Assembly (NCBI GenBank): GCA_029855985.1
Contig: JAGSHR010000059.1
Coordinates: 1 to 26,094 of the forward strand
Length of the DNA: 26,094 nucleotides
Direction: 5' to 3'
DNA from: Candidatus Njordarchaeota archaeon
GTDB lineage: Archaea; Thermoproteota; JANJXX01; Panguiarchaeales; Panguiarchaeaceae
A program made the translations under genes and the position numbers. The notes below the pieces were generated by a model, which saw nothing but the letters and a program-made list of their open reading frames with translations, did not search any database and was not told where the DNA came from. Numbering within the stretch: the first letter of the stretch is position 1; every line of letters begins with the position of its first letter. Positions 7,261 through 14,912 of the stretch are shown here, piece by piece.

Positions 7261-7965
7261 ATGGGCGCCATTATGGTAAAAAAAGTTTCAAAGGTCTATC
7301 ACATTGGTAAAACTAGTATAAAAGCTTTAGATGATGTTACATTAGAAGTGAGGGAAGGAGAAATACTCTCAGTAATGGGTCCATCAGGTTCGGGGAAATC
7401 AACGTTACTCCATCTAATAGGCGCCCTTGACAAACCTACAAGTGGAGAAATAATAGAATTTGGGGTGAATATAACAAGGATGAGTGAGAGGGAATTAGCA
7501 AAGTTTAGGAGAAAAAACATTGGTTTTGTTTTCCAATTTTTTTATCTCGTTCCAACCTTAACAGCGCTTGAGAATGTCATGTTACCCCTTCTTCCCATAA
7601 AGCCTAAAGGTCTAAAAGAAAAAGCAAAGTCACTCTTAGAGGAGGTTGGTCTTGGAGATAGAATCTATCATAAACCAGGAGAATTAAGCGGTGGAGAGCA
7701 ACAAAGAGTAGCAATAGCAAGAGCGCTCATAAATGACCCAAAAATCGTGATCGCGGATGAACCCACGGGAAATCTTGATTCAAAGACGGGCAAAAAAATT
7801 GTAGGACTGTTAAAGAAAATAGCCAATAAGAAGAGAAAGATTTTAATAATAGCAACACACGACTTAGAAGTCGCCAAAGAAACCGACAGGATAATATTAT
7901 TGAAAGATGGGAGGATTTCAAAAGAGGTGAGTCCAAATGAAATTACCGCTTGGGAAATTGCCTAG
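7261..7965 (+). CDS. ABC transporter ATP-binding protein (LolD/MacB type)
   Basis: The cytosolic ATPase partner of the preceding permease. All nucleotide-binding motifs are present: Walker A GPSGSGKST (43-51 counted from the in-frame GTG 7252), Q-loop FVFQFFYLVPTLTALEN, signature LSGGEQQRVAIARAL, Walker B IVIADEPTGNLDS and the switch histidine in IATHD. The YLVPTLTALENVMLPL segment and the TGNLDSKTG D-loop are typical of the MacB/LolD subgroup that pairs with FtsX-type permeases. GTG 7252, ATG 7255 and ATG 7261 are all in frame; I prefer 7261 because GGGAGTGAT ends 5 bases before it. Its last 29 bases overlap the AIR-synthase-like gene. Confidence 0.95.
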   Translation: MGAIMVKKVSKVYHIGKTSIKALDDVTLEVREGEILSVMGPSGSGKSTLLHLIGALDKPTSGEIIEFGVNITRMSERELAKFRRKNIGFVFQFFYLVPTLTALENVMLPLLPIKPKGLKEKAKSLLEEVGLGDRIYHKPGELSGGEQQRVAIARALINDPKIVIADEPTGNLDSKTGKKIVGLLKKIANKKRKILIIATHDLEVAKETDRIILLKDGRISKEVSPNEITAWEIA

Positions 7966-8953
7966 AAAAGTTTTAACATCAAAAGTACTAGAAAAAATTA
8001 CGACCGATAAATCTGTTCTGCTTCCACCAAAATATGGAGAAGACGGATCAGTTGTTAAAACAGATTCGAATTTGATAATAAGCGCGGCGGACCCAATAAC
8101 GGGGGCAACAAAATATGCTGGTTGGTTAAGTGTGCACGTAAATGCAAACGATATAGCGGTTCACGCGGCTAAGCCCAAATGGTTCACTACGATTTTAATG
8201 TTCCCAAAAAACACCGATGAAAACAAGATAGAAGAAACAATGCAGGGAATACTTGAAGCCCTAAAAGAAATAAACGCAAATTTAATTGGCGGCCACACTG
8301 AAGTAACTGACCGTGTTAGTGAGGCAATAATAGCGGGTTTCATGATGGGAATCCCAATGATCCCTGGCAAGTTTATAAGTAGCTCTGGAGCAAAACCAGG
8401 GGACCTAATATTAATGACAAAAGGAGCAGGTATAGAAGGGACCCTTTTGTTAGCGAGTGAGCTATGCACGCCACATAAATGTAACGAAGAATTAATAAAA
8501 AGGGCCCTAAGATACAAAGAGTATATAAGCATCCTTCCCGAGGTCAGAGTTCTAGTCAGTAATCTTGATATAAACGGTATCCATGCTATGCACGATGCCA
8601 CAGAAGGAGGACTATTAAACGCTATTTATGAAGTGGCCATGGCATCGGGATTAGGATTCAAAATTGATAGAAAAAAAGTAATCGTTAGGAAGGAAACCAA
8701 AGAACTAGCTGAAATATTTAATGTTGATCCTTTAAGATTAATAAGCAGTGGAACGTTGATAGTTGCCTTAGATAGAAAACATGCATATGATGCTGTGAGG
8801 ATTCTAAGAGAGAATTCGATAGATAGCGAAATTATCGGTGAATTCACCGATAATCAGAAAATGTACATTTATGAGGGTAGTAAACTAAGAGAGGAAGTTG
8901 CTGGTGATATTATAGATGAATATTGGCTTTTGTTAGAGAAACAATCAAATTAA
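7937..8953 (+). CDS. AIR synthase/HypE-like (PurM superfamily) protein
   Basis: A 338-residue member of the PurM/ThiL/HypE/SelD ATP-binding superfamily. The N-terminal half has GEDGSV (34-39), a SAADPIT aspartate (D52), VNANDIA (68-74) and GGHTEV (118-123); the C-terminal half has MHDATEGGLLNAI (218-230). These motifs bind Mg-ATP and support phosphorylation or dehydration of a carbonyl-type substrate. It is not a canonical HypE, since the C-terminal cysteine tail is missing, nor SelD, since there is no N-terminal catalytic Cys/Sec. It belongs to an archaeal HypE-like group of unknown substrate. ATG 7937 follows GAGGTGAG by 5 bases and lies inside the ATPase gene, so it is translationally coupled to the transporter, an unexplained pairing. 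Confidence 0.85.
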   Translation: MKLPLGKLPRKVLTSKVLEKITTDKSVLLPPKYGEDGSVVKTDSNLIISAADPITGATKYAGWLSVHVNANDIAVHAAKPKWFTTILMFPKNTDENKIEETMQGILEALKEINANLIGGHTEVTDRVSEAIIAGFMMGIPMIPGKFISSSGAKPGDLILMTKGAGIEGTLLLASELCTPHKCNEELIKRALRYKEYISILPEVRVLVSNLDINGIHAMHDATEGGLLNAIYEVAMASGLGFKIDRKKVIVRKETKELAEIFNVDPLRLISSGTLIVALDRKHAYDAVRILRENSIDSEIIGEFTDNQKMYIYEGSKLREEVAGDIIDEYWLLLEKQSN

Positions 8954-9282
8954 AATTTCATCTTTATCATTTGGGCGTGTGGGATCTTTCTACCATCCTT
9001 TCCCCTAAAGAAGATCTTAGCTTCGCTATGAATCAACCCTATATCTTCAGCTATTTTAACAACATGTTCACCGATAAGATTTAGAGAGTCTGCCTTCTTT
9101 AAAATCACCACTAATTCGTCACTATCAACTAGTTTTCCTCCATAAAAGTTGGGAGAAACGTAAATGTCAAGTGTACCCTTCTTCAAGGTCTCCCCCAATA
9201 AGTCTTCGTCGCACGCAGCGATTATTATGCCAATTTGAGGGTGCCTATACTCCCTCACCCAAAACTTTATTTTATTTGACAA
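8950..9282 (-). CDS. DUF424 family archaeal protein
   Basis: A small (about 110-residue) cytosolic protein of the archaeal DUF424 family. Recognisable conserved stretches are IIAACDEDLLGETLKKG, VSPNFYGGKLVDSDE, DSLNLIGEHVVKIAEDIGLIHSEA and the C-terminal IPHAQMIK. No biochemical role is established that I can cite. The start is most likely TTG 9282, because GGGTGA lies 5 bases upstream of it; GTG 9289-9291 would add three residues. The stop overlaps the stop of the converging AIR-synthase-like gene by 4 bases. It lies 23 bases downstream of glmS on the same strand and may be the last gene of that transcript. Confidence 0.85.
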   Translation of the reverse strand: MSNKIKFWVREYRHPQIGIIIAACDEDLLGETLKKGTLDIYVSPNFYGGKLVDSDELVVILKKADSLNLIGEHVVKIAEDIGLIHSEAKIFFRGKDGRKIPHAQMIKMKF

Positions 9283-9314
9283 AAATTTCACCCAATATGA
9301 AAAAATAATAATTT

Positions 9315-11111
9315 TTACTCAACGGTTACTGATTTGGCTAAGTTTCTTGGTTTATCTGGGTCTAAACCCTTGGCTACTGAAGTATGATAAGCTAATAACT
9401 GTAATGGAGGGATATATGCAATGTACTCTTGCGCTTTGGGTAGGTCTGGTTCAATTGTGATGTTCCTAATTAATGGGTCGCTAATTGTTTTTCTGCCTAA
9501 GTGAAGTACCTTATTGCCTTGGAGTAGTTTCCTGTTTTCATCAATAAACCCGTCGAGTCCATCGCCAACTAAGACCAAGAGATAGTTTTTAACTGGTTTT
9601 AGTTTGCTTTCAAAGGTGAAATCATCTATGCTTTTCCATTCAGCGTGTATATATGATATTTCCTTAAGTTTTAGGGCTCCCTCCATCGCTGTGGGTATGT
9701 CTTTTGGTCCAGCAATGAAAAGCGAATCATTTATATCTTTAATCTCTTGGCTGAGCTCCTTTGTTACGCCATCATTCTCCTTTATTATCTTGGAAACGAT
9801 TTGCGGCAAGTTGTTTTTAAGGAAATTTATCTCCCAACTTACATCTTCACCTAAAACGTTTTCCAATTCATAACCGATTAGCAACAATGATGTTAACTGG
9901 GCAATATACGTTTTAGTCGCAGCCACCCCTATCTCTGGGCCAGCATTCATGTATATAACTTTATCAGCGAGGCGGGTGATAGCGCTCCCGACAACATTTG
10001 TTATAGCACCTACTCTCACTTTTCTATTTAAAGCATACCTAATAGCAGTTAGAGTATCCGCGGTTTCCCCCGACTGAGAGATCCCAATTATCAAATCGTT
10101 TTCTTGGAGATTTTTTACCCTATCAATGAACTCTGAGGATATGATCGCTTGAGCCTTTATTCCATTATCCCGGAGTATCTTCTCTCCAACGAGTGCAGCA
10201 TGATAAGATGTCCCAGCAGCAACTAAGTAGACACTTTCACTATTGAGTATAAGATCAACAAATTCCCTGATATACTCCTTTGGGGAAGAGGCTGCAGCTT
10301 TAATCGCTTCAGGTTGCTCGTATATCTCCTTAATCATATAGTGCGGATAGCCCCCCTTCATTGCAGCTTCAAAGGACCACGGAACTTTGTTTACACTTCT
10401 AGAGACGGGTCCATTTATCCTTAGGTTTTCTATGAACACGCCATCATTAGGAGATAGGTAACCGAAATCTCCGTCCTCTAGAAAAATCACCTTATTAGTA
10501 TAACTTAGGAATGCTAATACATCGCTTGCAACAAAATATCTTTCGTCGCTAATACCGATTACTAGTGGAGAGTAAAACCTGGCAAAAAACATTTTATTTG
10601 GGTCAAGAGTCGTGATCATGACAATTGCAAATGATCCTTTAAGCTTCTTTATGGCTAGTCTAAAGGCACTATAGACATCACCGGTCTCCTTATAAAATTC
10701 CTCAATCAAGTGTGCTATGATTTCAGTGTCAGTTTCACTTTTAAGTTTGTGGCCTCTCTCTAACACAAATTTCTTGAGTTCGAGAAAGTTCTCTATTATC
10801 CCATTATGAACCAACGCTATTTCATTATTACAATCTGTGTGTGGATGAGCATTAGTTTTAGTTACACCCCCGTGTGTTGCCCACCTTGTATGTCCAATTC
10901 CAATCTTACCAGGTATCTTTGTGCGGAGAAGCTGGTTTTTAAGCTCCGAGATCTTCCCAACATCTTTCCAAATATACAATTTTCCATCGTTAATAATACT
11001 TATCCCTACGGAGTCATATCCTCGATACTCTAGGTTTTCAAGCATCCCAATAATTTTAGAGTTAATATCTTCCTCTAGGAATTTTGATATGTAACCGCTG
11101 ATACCACACAC
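9315..11111 (-). CDS. glmS: Glutamine-fructose-6-phosphate aminotransferase (isomerizing)
   Basis: Makes glucosamine-6-phosphate from fructose-6-phosphate and glutamine, the first committed step to UDP-GlcNAc. The 598 residues are standard length. The class II glutaminase domain (about 1-215) has the N-terminal nucleophile Cys2, LEYRGYDS (27-34), GHTRWATHG (73-81) and HNG (102-104). The two SIS sugar-isomerase domains follow, with AAGTSYHA (298-305) and SQSGET (345-350); the C-terminus PRNLAKSVTVE is the family hallmark. Met-Cys at the N-terminus fixes GTG 11111 as the start. A TATA-like TTATAATA at about 11150-11157 and AGGGGAAGG at about 11120-11128 give a standard promoter and binding site. 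It faces the flippase gene divergently. Confidence 0.97.
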   Translation of the reverse strand: MCGISGYISKFLEEDINSKIIGMLENLEYRGYDSVGISIINDGKLYIWKDVGKISELKNQLLRTKIPGKIGIGHTRWATHGGVTKTNAHPHTDCNNEIALVHNGIIENFLELKKFVLERGHKLKSETDTEIIAHLIEEFYKETGDVYSAFRLAIKKLKGSFAIVMITTLDPNKMFFARFYSPLVIGISDERYFVASDVLAFLSYTNKVIFLEDGDFGYLSPNDGVFIENLRINGPVSRSVNKVPWSFEAAMKGGYPHYMIKEIYEQPEAIKAAASSPKEYIREFVDLILNSESVYLVAAGTSYHAALVGEKILRDNGIKAQAIISSEFIDRVKNLQENDLIIGISQSGETADTLTAIRYALNRKVRVGAITNVVGSAITRLADKVIYMNAGPEIGVAATKTYIAQLTSLLLIGYELENVLGEDVSWEINFLKNNLPQIVSKIIKENDGVTKELSQEIKDINDSLFIAGPKDIPTAMEGALKLKEISYIHAEWKSIDDFTFESKLKPVKNYLLVLVGDGLDGFIDENRKLLQGNKVLHLGRKTISDPLIRNITIEPDLPKAQEYIAYIPPLQLLAYHTSVAKGLDPDKPRNLAKSVTVE

Positions 11112-11119
11112 GTCTCTAA

Positions 11120-11157
11120 CCTTCCCCTAACAATCTTTTTAATAGGTTTATTATAAT
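11120..11157 (-). promoter_or_regulatory. Promoter and ribosome binding site of glmS
   Basis: Reading the minus strand, TTATAATA (about 11157-11150) is a good archaeal TATA box about 40 bases before the GTG start; transcription would begin near 11129, just ahead of AGGGGAAGG (about 11128-11120). There is no room for, and no sign of, a glmS ribozyme. Confidence 0.45.
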
Positions 11158-11177
11158 ATAGTTCACATTATTAATTT

Positions 11178-11198
11178 AACTATCTAATAGTTGACTAT
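11178..11198. promoter_or_regulatory. Overlapping palindromes in the glmS/flippase divergent promoter
   Basis: ATAGT-TG-ACTAT (11187-11198) is a perfect 5+5 inverted repeat centred on AGTTGACT. It overlaps AACTAT-CTA-ATAGTT (11178-11192), and another ATAGTT lies at 11158-11163. The same AGTTGACT core forms the palindrome at 14169-14182 in the next divergent promoter, so a shared operator is possible. Confidence 0.35.
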
Positions 11199-11280
11199 AT
11201 CTAGCCCACTAATCCCAGCTAAGTAAAAGGGTTATAGATGTAAAAGTTGTTGTAAGCATTTTGCTTGAAGGGGATAAACG

Positions 11281-12933
11281 TTGAATGATGACCTCTTGGA
11301 TTTGGCGAAAAAATCAGCAAAAAGCACACTTTGGTTAACTATTGGACAAGGATTGTCTTCAACGATAGGAGGCTTAATAACCATCTATATATCAAGGGTT
11401 CTGAAGGAGGTTTTATTTGCAATATACTCTGTCTCGCTAATACCCATAACTATTGGAACACTCTTTGCAAACCTTGGTGTAGCAAACGCCCTAACAAAAT
11501 ATGTGTCTCAAGATTGGGATAGAGATCGAGGTGAAATTTCAAAATGGGTATCAACAGGAATAGTTTTTGAAACTGGAAACGGCATATTTATATCCCTTCT
11601 AGTTGTCCTAGGGAGTCGTTTTCTAGGAGAGAAATTCTTAGGTCGCCCCGAGACAGTGCCCTTAATCGCTTCAATAGGATTTATGATTCTCTTTATTAAC
11701 TTATTTTCAACAGCTTATGGAATATTAAACGCTCTATATCTAACAAACTATATAGCGATTTCGCAGATAATGGGGGCAATAACAAGATTGATTCTAACTG
11801 TGTACTTAATAACTTCTGGTTGGGGAGTACTCGGCGCTCTACTCGGTTTCATGTCATACTATTTGGTTTCTGGATTGCTAGCCGTAGCATTCGTGATAAA
11901 GGCTTCTCTAAGGATGGGTTTTAGCGTAATTGGCTTCAGTAAGAATCACTTAGAAAAACTTTTGAGATATGGAATACCGCTAACAATGAACTCATTTTTC
12001 CAGGTAATTGGAATAAACACTTTTAATGCTTTGGCTTCGCAATACACTGCTCAATCGTCTGGCACTAATCCCCATTTAACTTCAGCTGCACTAGGAAACT
12101 TCTTCGCAGCTAACGCGATACTCGTTATATTATTAATCTTCAATGCGCCACTACTTCAAGCACTATTCCCGAGTTTTTCCAAAGTATCCACGAGAACAAC
12201 AGAGGAAATAAGAATGGTCTTCAACACATCCATATTCATAACTGCTCTGATACTGGCACCAGTAATTTTCATACTCATGGGTTTAGCGGAACCAGTTATA
12301 TTCTTTGTTTTTGGAGTGGACTACGAGTTAGCGCCCCTTTATCTAATGTTACTCTCCCTTGCGTATCTCCCAGTTATTTTAGGGTTAACCCCCATGTCAA
12401 GTTTTCTCCTAGGCATGGGGAAAACCAAATACATTATGATTGGTGGATTAACCGCTTTTGTAATAGGTCTAACGTCAGCATACTTATTGATTCCAACTAA
12501 CGGGGTTTTAGGGTTAACAATTGTTCTAATAATATTTAACTTCGTCACTTGGGGTGCTTACACAATCATAATAAAAGAGAAATATGGTTTCACACTCAAT
12601 TTCAAAAAACTAGTTAAACTTTTAGTGGCCACGGGGATAATGGTAATTGTCCTTAGGATATATGTGATAATTGCCATGTGGCCAATATATAATTATCTTC
12701 ACTCGCTTATAGAGAATCTCCACATAGTAAGCACAATTCTACCATATTTGGCAATTGATATTTTAGGAGGTATAATTGGAGGGACAGTTTACTTTGTTTC
12801 TTTAGCGTTACTGAGGGTTTTAGAGCAAAGAGATTTTGATTTGATACTAGGGGTTGCAAAAGCTCTGGGTCCCATACAAACCCCAGTCAAATTCATTATT
12901 GGAGTTATGAAAAAAATTATGAGATCAAAGTGA
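11281..12933 (+). CDS. Oligosaccharide flippase (Wzx/AglR-like, MOP superfamily)
   Basis: A 550-residue polytopic membrane protein of the polysaccharide-biosynthesis (MATE/MOP) superfamily, expected to flip lipid-linked sugars across the membrane. The N-terminal LAKKSAKSTLWLTIGQGLSSTIGGLITIYISRVL pattern, an ISRVL followed by loosely conserved helices, and about 12-14 hydrophobic segments spread over residues 15-520 match the family; HLEKLLRYGIPLTMNSFFQV near residue 220 is a typical mid-protein helix pair. The start is TTG 11281 with AAGGGGAT about 5 bases upstream; no ATG is available nearby. It is flanked by glmS and a sugar aminotransferase, supporting a role in surface glycan or N-glycan export. 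The exact lipid carrier and glycan are unknown. Confidence 0.9.
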   Translation: MNDDLLDLAKKSAKSTLWLTIGQGLSSTIGGLITIYISRVLKEVLFAIYSVSLIPITIGTLFANLGVANALTKYVSQDWDRDRGEISKWVSTGIVFETGNGIFISLLVVLGSRFLGEKFLGRPETVPLIASIGFMILFINLFSTAYGILNALYLTNYIAISQIMGAITRLILTVYLITSGWGVLGALLGFMSYYLVSGLLAVAFVIKASLRMGFSVIGFSKNHLEKLLRYGIPLTMNSFFQVIGINTFNALASQYTAQSSGTNPHLTSAALGNFFAANAILVILLIFNAPLLQALFPSFSKVSTRTTEEIRMVFNTSIFITALILAPVIFILMGLAEPVIFFVFGVDYELAPLYLMLLSLAYLPVILGLTPMSSFLLGMGKTKYIMIGGLTAFVIGLTSAYLLIPTNGVLGLTIVLIIFNFVTWGAYTIIIKEKYGFTLNFKKLVKLLVATGIMVIVLRIYVIIAMWPIYNYLHSLIENLHIVSTILPYLAIDILGGIIGGTVYFVSLALLRVLEQRDFDLILGVAKALGPIQTPVKFIIGVMKKIMRSK

Positions 12934-12936
12934 GAT

Positions 12937-14130
12937 CTAAATTTTTTCTTTTCTTAACACTTCTAATGTTTTTTCTCCTATGAATTCCATATCTTCCTCA
13001 GTTAAGCCGGGATGGACGGGTAACCAGAAAGAACATTTGGTCAATCTTTCGGAGTTTGGAAGGTAAACCTTGCTATAATCGGGGTAGTTAACAATGTTTG
13101 CGAAGTGATTAACAGATGGGTCATTAATCTTAAGGAAGAGGGGTTGTCTATGTAATGGGATGTGATATCCTTTTTCCGCTGGAACTCCTTCCTCTTTTAG
13201 GTTTTTAACTATTCTATCTCTCATCAATTCATTATTACAGTTTTTAATAGTCACATTGAATATGTAGTACACGTTTCGACCGTCGATTGCGTCACTAGGT
13301 AAAACCAGGTTTCCATGATTGCTCAATATTTCCCTAAGGATTGCAGCATTTCTTCGTCTCTTGTTGATAAAGTCTTCTATTCTCTTTAGTTGGTAATATG
13401 CAACTGCTGCTTCTAGATTGCTCATTCTAAGGTTATATCCCAATCTAGAGTGAATATACGCGCCTTCTTTACCTAACTTTACTCTTTCCTCACCGTGGGC
13501 TCTTAGATATAAAATTTTTTCATAGATTTCCTCATCATTTGTTGTTATTACGCCTCCCCAACCACCGGCGGCGATTACCTTTGTAGGGTACAATGAAAAA
13601 ACTGCTATATCCCCCCATTGTCCGATCTTTTTACCCTTGTATATTGCACCATGAGCGTGACTAGCATCTTCAATCAATGGAACACTCAGAGTATCGCTTA
13701 GCTCTCTAAATTCGTCAGGTGTTGCTGGTTTGCCAAATAGATGAACAATTGTTATTCCATCCACTTTTTCTTTATTGGCTACCTCCCTAGCAAGGTGCGG
13801 ATCTAAGTTCATATCCTCCGCTACATCGCTGAAAATGGGTATAGCACCACTATGAATAATCGTTGATGCTGTAGCCATAAAGGATATAGGGGTGGTTAGA
13901 ACTTTCTTTTTAAAAGTTAAACCAAGGGCGAGATAAGCTAAGAATAAACCGTCGGTCCCATTCGATACCGCTATGGCATACTTTGTTCCAATATATCTTG
14001 CAAATTCCTTTTCAAATAGCTCAATGTATTCTCCGGAGGCTAGATAGGCTTTATTTAGAGCTTCCATTACAGCTTGTTTTTCCTCGTCTCCAAGTAAGAT
14101 TTCAACAAACTTCAAGTCTCTTTTATTCAT
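12937..14130 (-). CDS. DegT/DnrJ/EryC1/StrS-type sugar aminotransferase
   Basis: A 397-residue PLP-dependent enzyme that would transfer an amino group, usually from glutamate or glutamine, to a keto-sugar nucleotide, making amino sugars for surface glycans. Key features: the SNGTDGLFLAYLALGL phosphate-binding turn (56-71), EDASHAHGA with the pyridine-nitrogen Asp155, and the Schiff-base lysine K184 in FSLYPTKVIAAGGWGG. The family's usual G-E-G-G after the lysine is G-G-W-G-G here. C-terminal residues GYHIPLHRQPLF also match the family. ATG 14130 has a strong GGGAGGAGAT binding site 5 bases upstream. It converges with the flippase (3-base gap) and is divergent from the kinase-like gene. The sugar substrate is not determinable. 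Confidence 0.92.
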   Translation of the reverse strand: MNKRDLKFVEILLGDEEKQAVMEALNKAYLASGEYIELFEKEFARYIGTKYAIAVSNGTDGLFLAYLALGLTFKKKVLTTPISFMATASTIIHSGAIPIFSDVAEDMNLDPHLAREVANKEKVDGITIVHLFGKPATPDEFRELSDTLSVPLIEDASHAHGAIYKGKKIGQWGDIAVFSLYPTKVIAAGGWGGVITTNDEEIYEKILYLRAHGEERVKLGKEGAYIHSRLGYNLRMSNLEAAVAYYQLKRIEDFINKRRRNAAILREILSNHGNLVLPSDAIDGRNVYYIFNVTIKNCNNELMRDRIVKNLKEEGVPAEKGYHIPLHRQPLFLKINDPSVNHFANIVNYPDYSKVYLPNSERLTKCSFWLPVHPGLTEEDMEFIGEKTLEVLRKEKI

Positions 14131-14168
14131 GAGTTATCTCCTCCCAAACTCACACAAAATTAAATAAG

Positions 14169-14182
14169 TTAAGTTGACTTAA
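14169..14182. promoter_or_regulatory. Perfect palindrome between aminotransferase and kinase-like genes
   Basis: TTAAGT-TG-ACTTAA is a perfect 6+6 inverted repeat lying midway in the 101-base divergent gap, between TATA-like stretches for both directions (about 14157-14165 minus, 14191-14203 plus). Its AGTTGACT core equals that of the palindrome at 11187-11198. Confidence 0.4.
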
Positions 14183-14231
14183 AACACTAACATAATTTAA
14201 AAACTTAAAGAATCAGCGTTGGAGGCTAAAA

Positions 14232-14849
14232 ATGAAAAAAGCTGTAGAGTCGAGAGTTTTAGTTTTCGATGGGATGCACAGCAAAGTTATAGCACTTGAT
14301 TCGTTAGGTCTAGCAATAAAGATTTTCCCGATACGACTAGAATATAATGCAATCAAAGAGTATGAGCTATTACAACTTTTGAACAACTCAAAAATAGACT
14401 GCGTTCCCAAAATTTATGGAATGGTTAAAACTGAGAATGCAATCTTGTTAGTGAAGAGATACGTCTCGGGTGAGTACTTTCCTGATTTTCTAGAAAAAAG
14501 AGGAATCATGGAAATCGCAGATGTGCTAAAAAAGTTGATAATGTGTTTGCACAAAATAGATAGAATCGGCGTTACTATCAAAGAATTGAGCTCCCCGAGA
14601 AAAAACATAGTTATAAGAGATGGAAAGCCTTTCATTATTGACTTAGAGCGATGGGTTAAAGAAGCCAAAAAAACTAATATCACACAATTCTTAGGATTCC
14701 TTTATAAAACAACACTAAGGAACGATAATATCGGATCCAAATTGAGGCAAATAATAAATACAGAAAGCTTACTAACAGCAGCCAGAAGATACAAATCAAG
14801 CATGGAGATAACAAATATACTAGATGAAATATTCAAGAAGCTGATCTAA
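14232..14849 (+). CDS. Small Ser/Thr protein kinase-like protein (COG2112 type)
   Basis: A 205-residue protein with a minimal kinase fold resembling archaeal predicted Ser/Thr kinases of the COG2112 group. The N-lobe has AIKIFPI with the ATP-lysine K30 and the helix-C glutamate E43 in AIKEYELLQLL; the hinge region is LLVKRYVSGEY (about 72-82). In the catalytic loop the usual HGD is IKE (E118 in VTIKELSSPRKNIVI) with N125 kept, and the metal-binding Asp is D137 in FIIDLERW. Activity is therefore possible but not assured. ATG 14232 follows GGAGG by 6 bases. It is divergent from the sugar aminotransferase, inside a glycan region, so either protein or small-molecule (sugar or lipid) phosphorylation could be its job. 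Confidence 0.75.
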   Translation: MKKAVESRVLVFDGMHSKVIALDSLGLAIKIFPIRLEYNAIKEYELLQLLNNSKIDCVPKIYGMVKTENAILLVKRYVSGEYFPDFLEKRGIMEIADVLKKLIMCLHKIDRIGVTIKELSSPRKNIVIRDGKPFIIDLERWVKEAKKTNITQFLGFLYKTTLRNDNIGSKLRQIINTESLLTAARRYKSSMEITNILDEIFKKLI

Positions 14850-14850
14850 A

Positions 14851-14887
14851 TTTAAACCGTTTAAAATACAGACTAGAAATTTTTTTT
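14851..14887 (+). terminator. Palindrome and T8 tract after the kinase-like gene
   Basis: TTTAAAC-C-GTTTAAA (14851-14865) begins one base after the stop codon and is followed by a run of eight T (14880-14887), fitting an archaeal T-tract terminator between two converging genes. Confidence 0.5.
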
Positions 14888-14912
14888 ATGGGTATTTAGT
14901 GAAAATATTGTT

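Noticed and set aside
8161..8601. 146-residue minus-strand open frame inside the AIR-synthase-like gene
   Set aside because: Antisense shadow; the plus-strand frame has clear PurM-superfamily motifs and a good binding site, and the antisense protein has no recognisable domain.
7937..8953. Selenophosphate synthetase or true HypE
   Set aside because: No N-terminal catalytic Cys/Sec as in SelD and no C-terminal cysteine tail as in HypE.
11112..11280. Possible glmS ribozyme or riboswitch upstream of glmS
   Set aside because: The TATA box lies only about 40 bases before the start, leaving no leader, and the sequence shows no ribozyme core.
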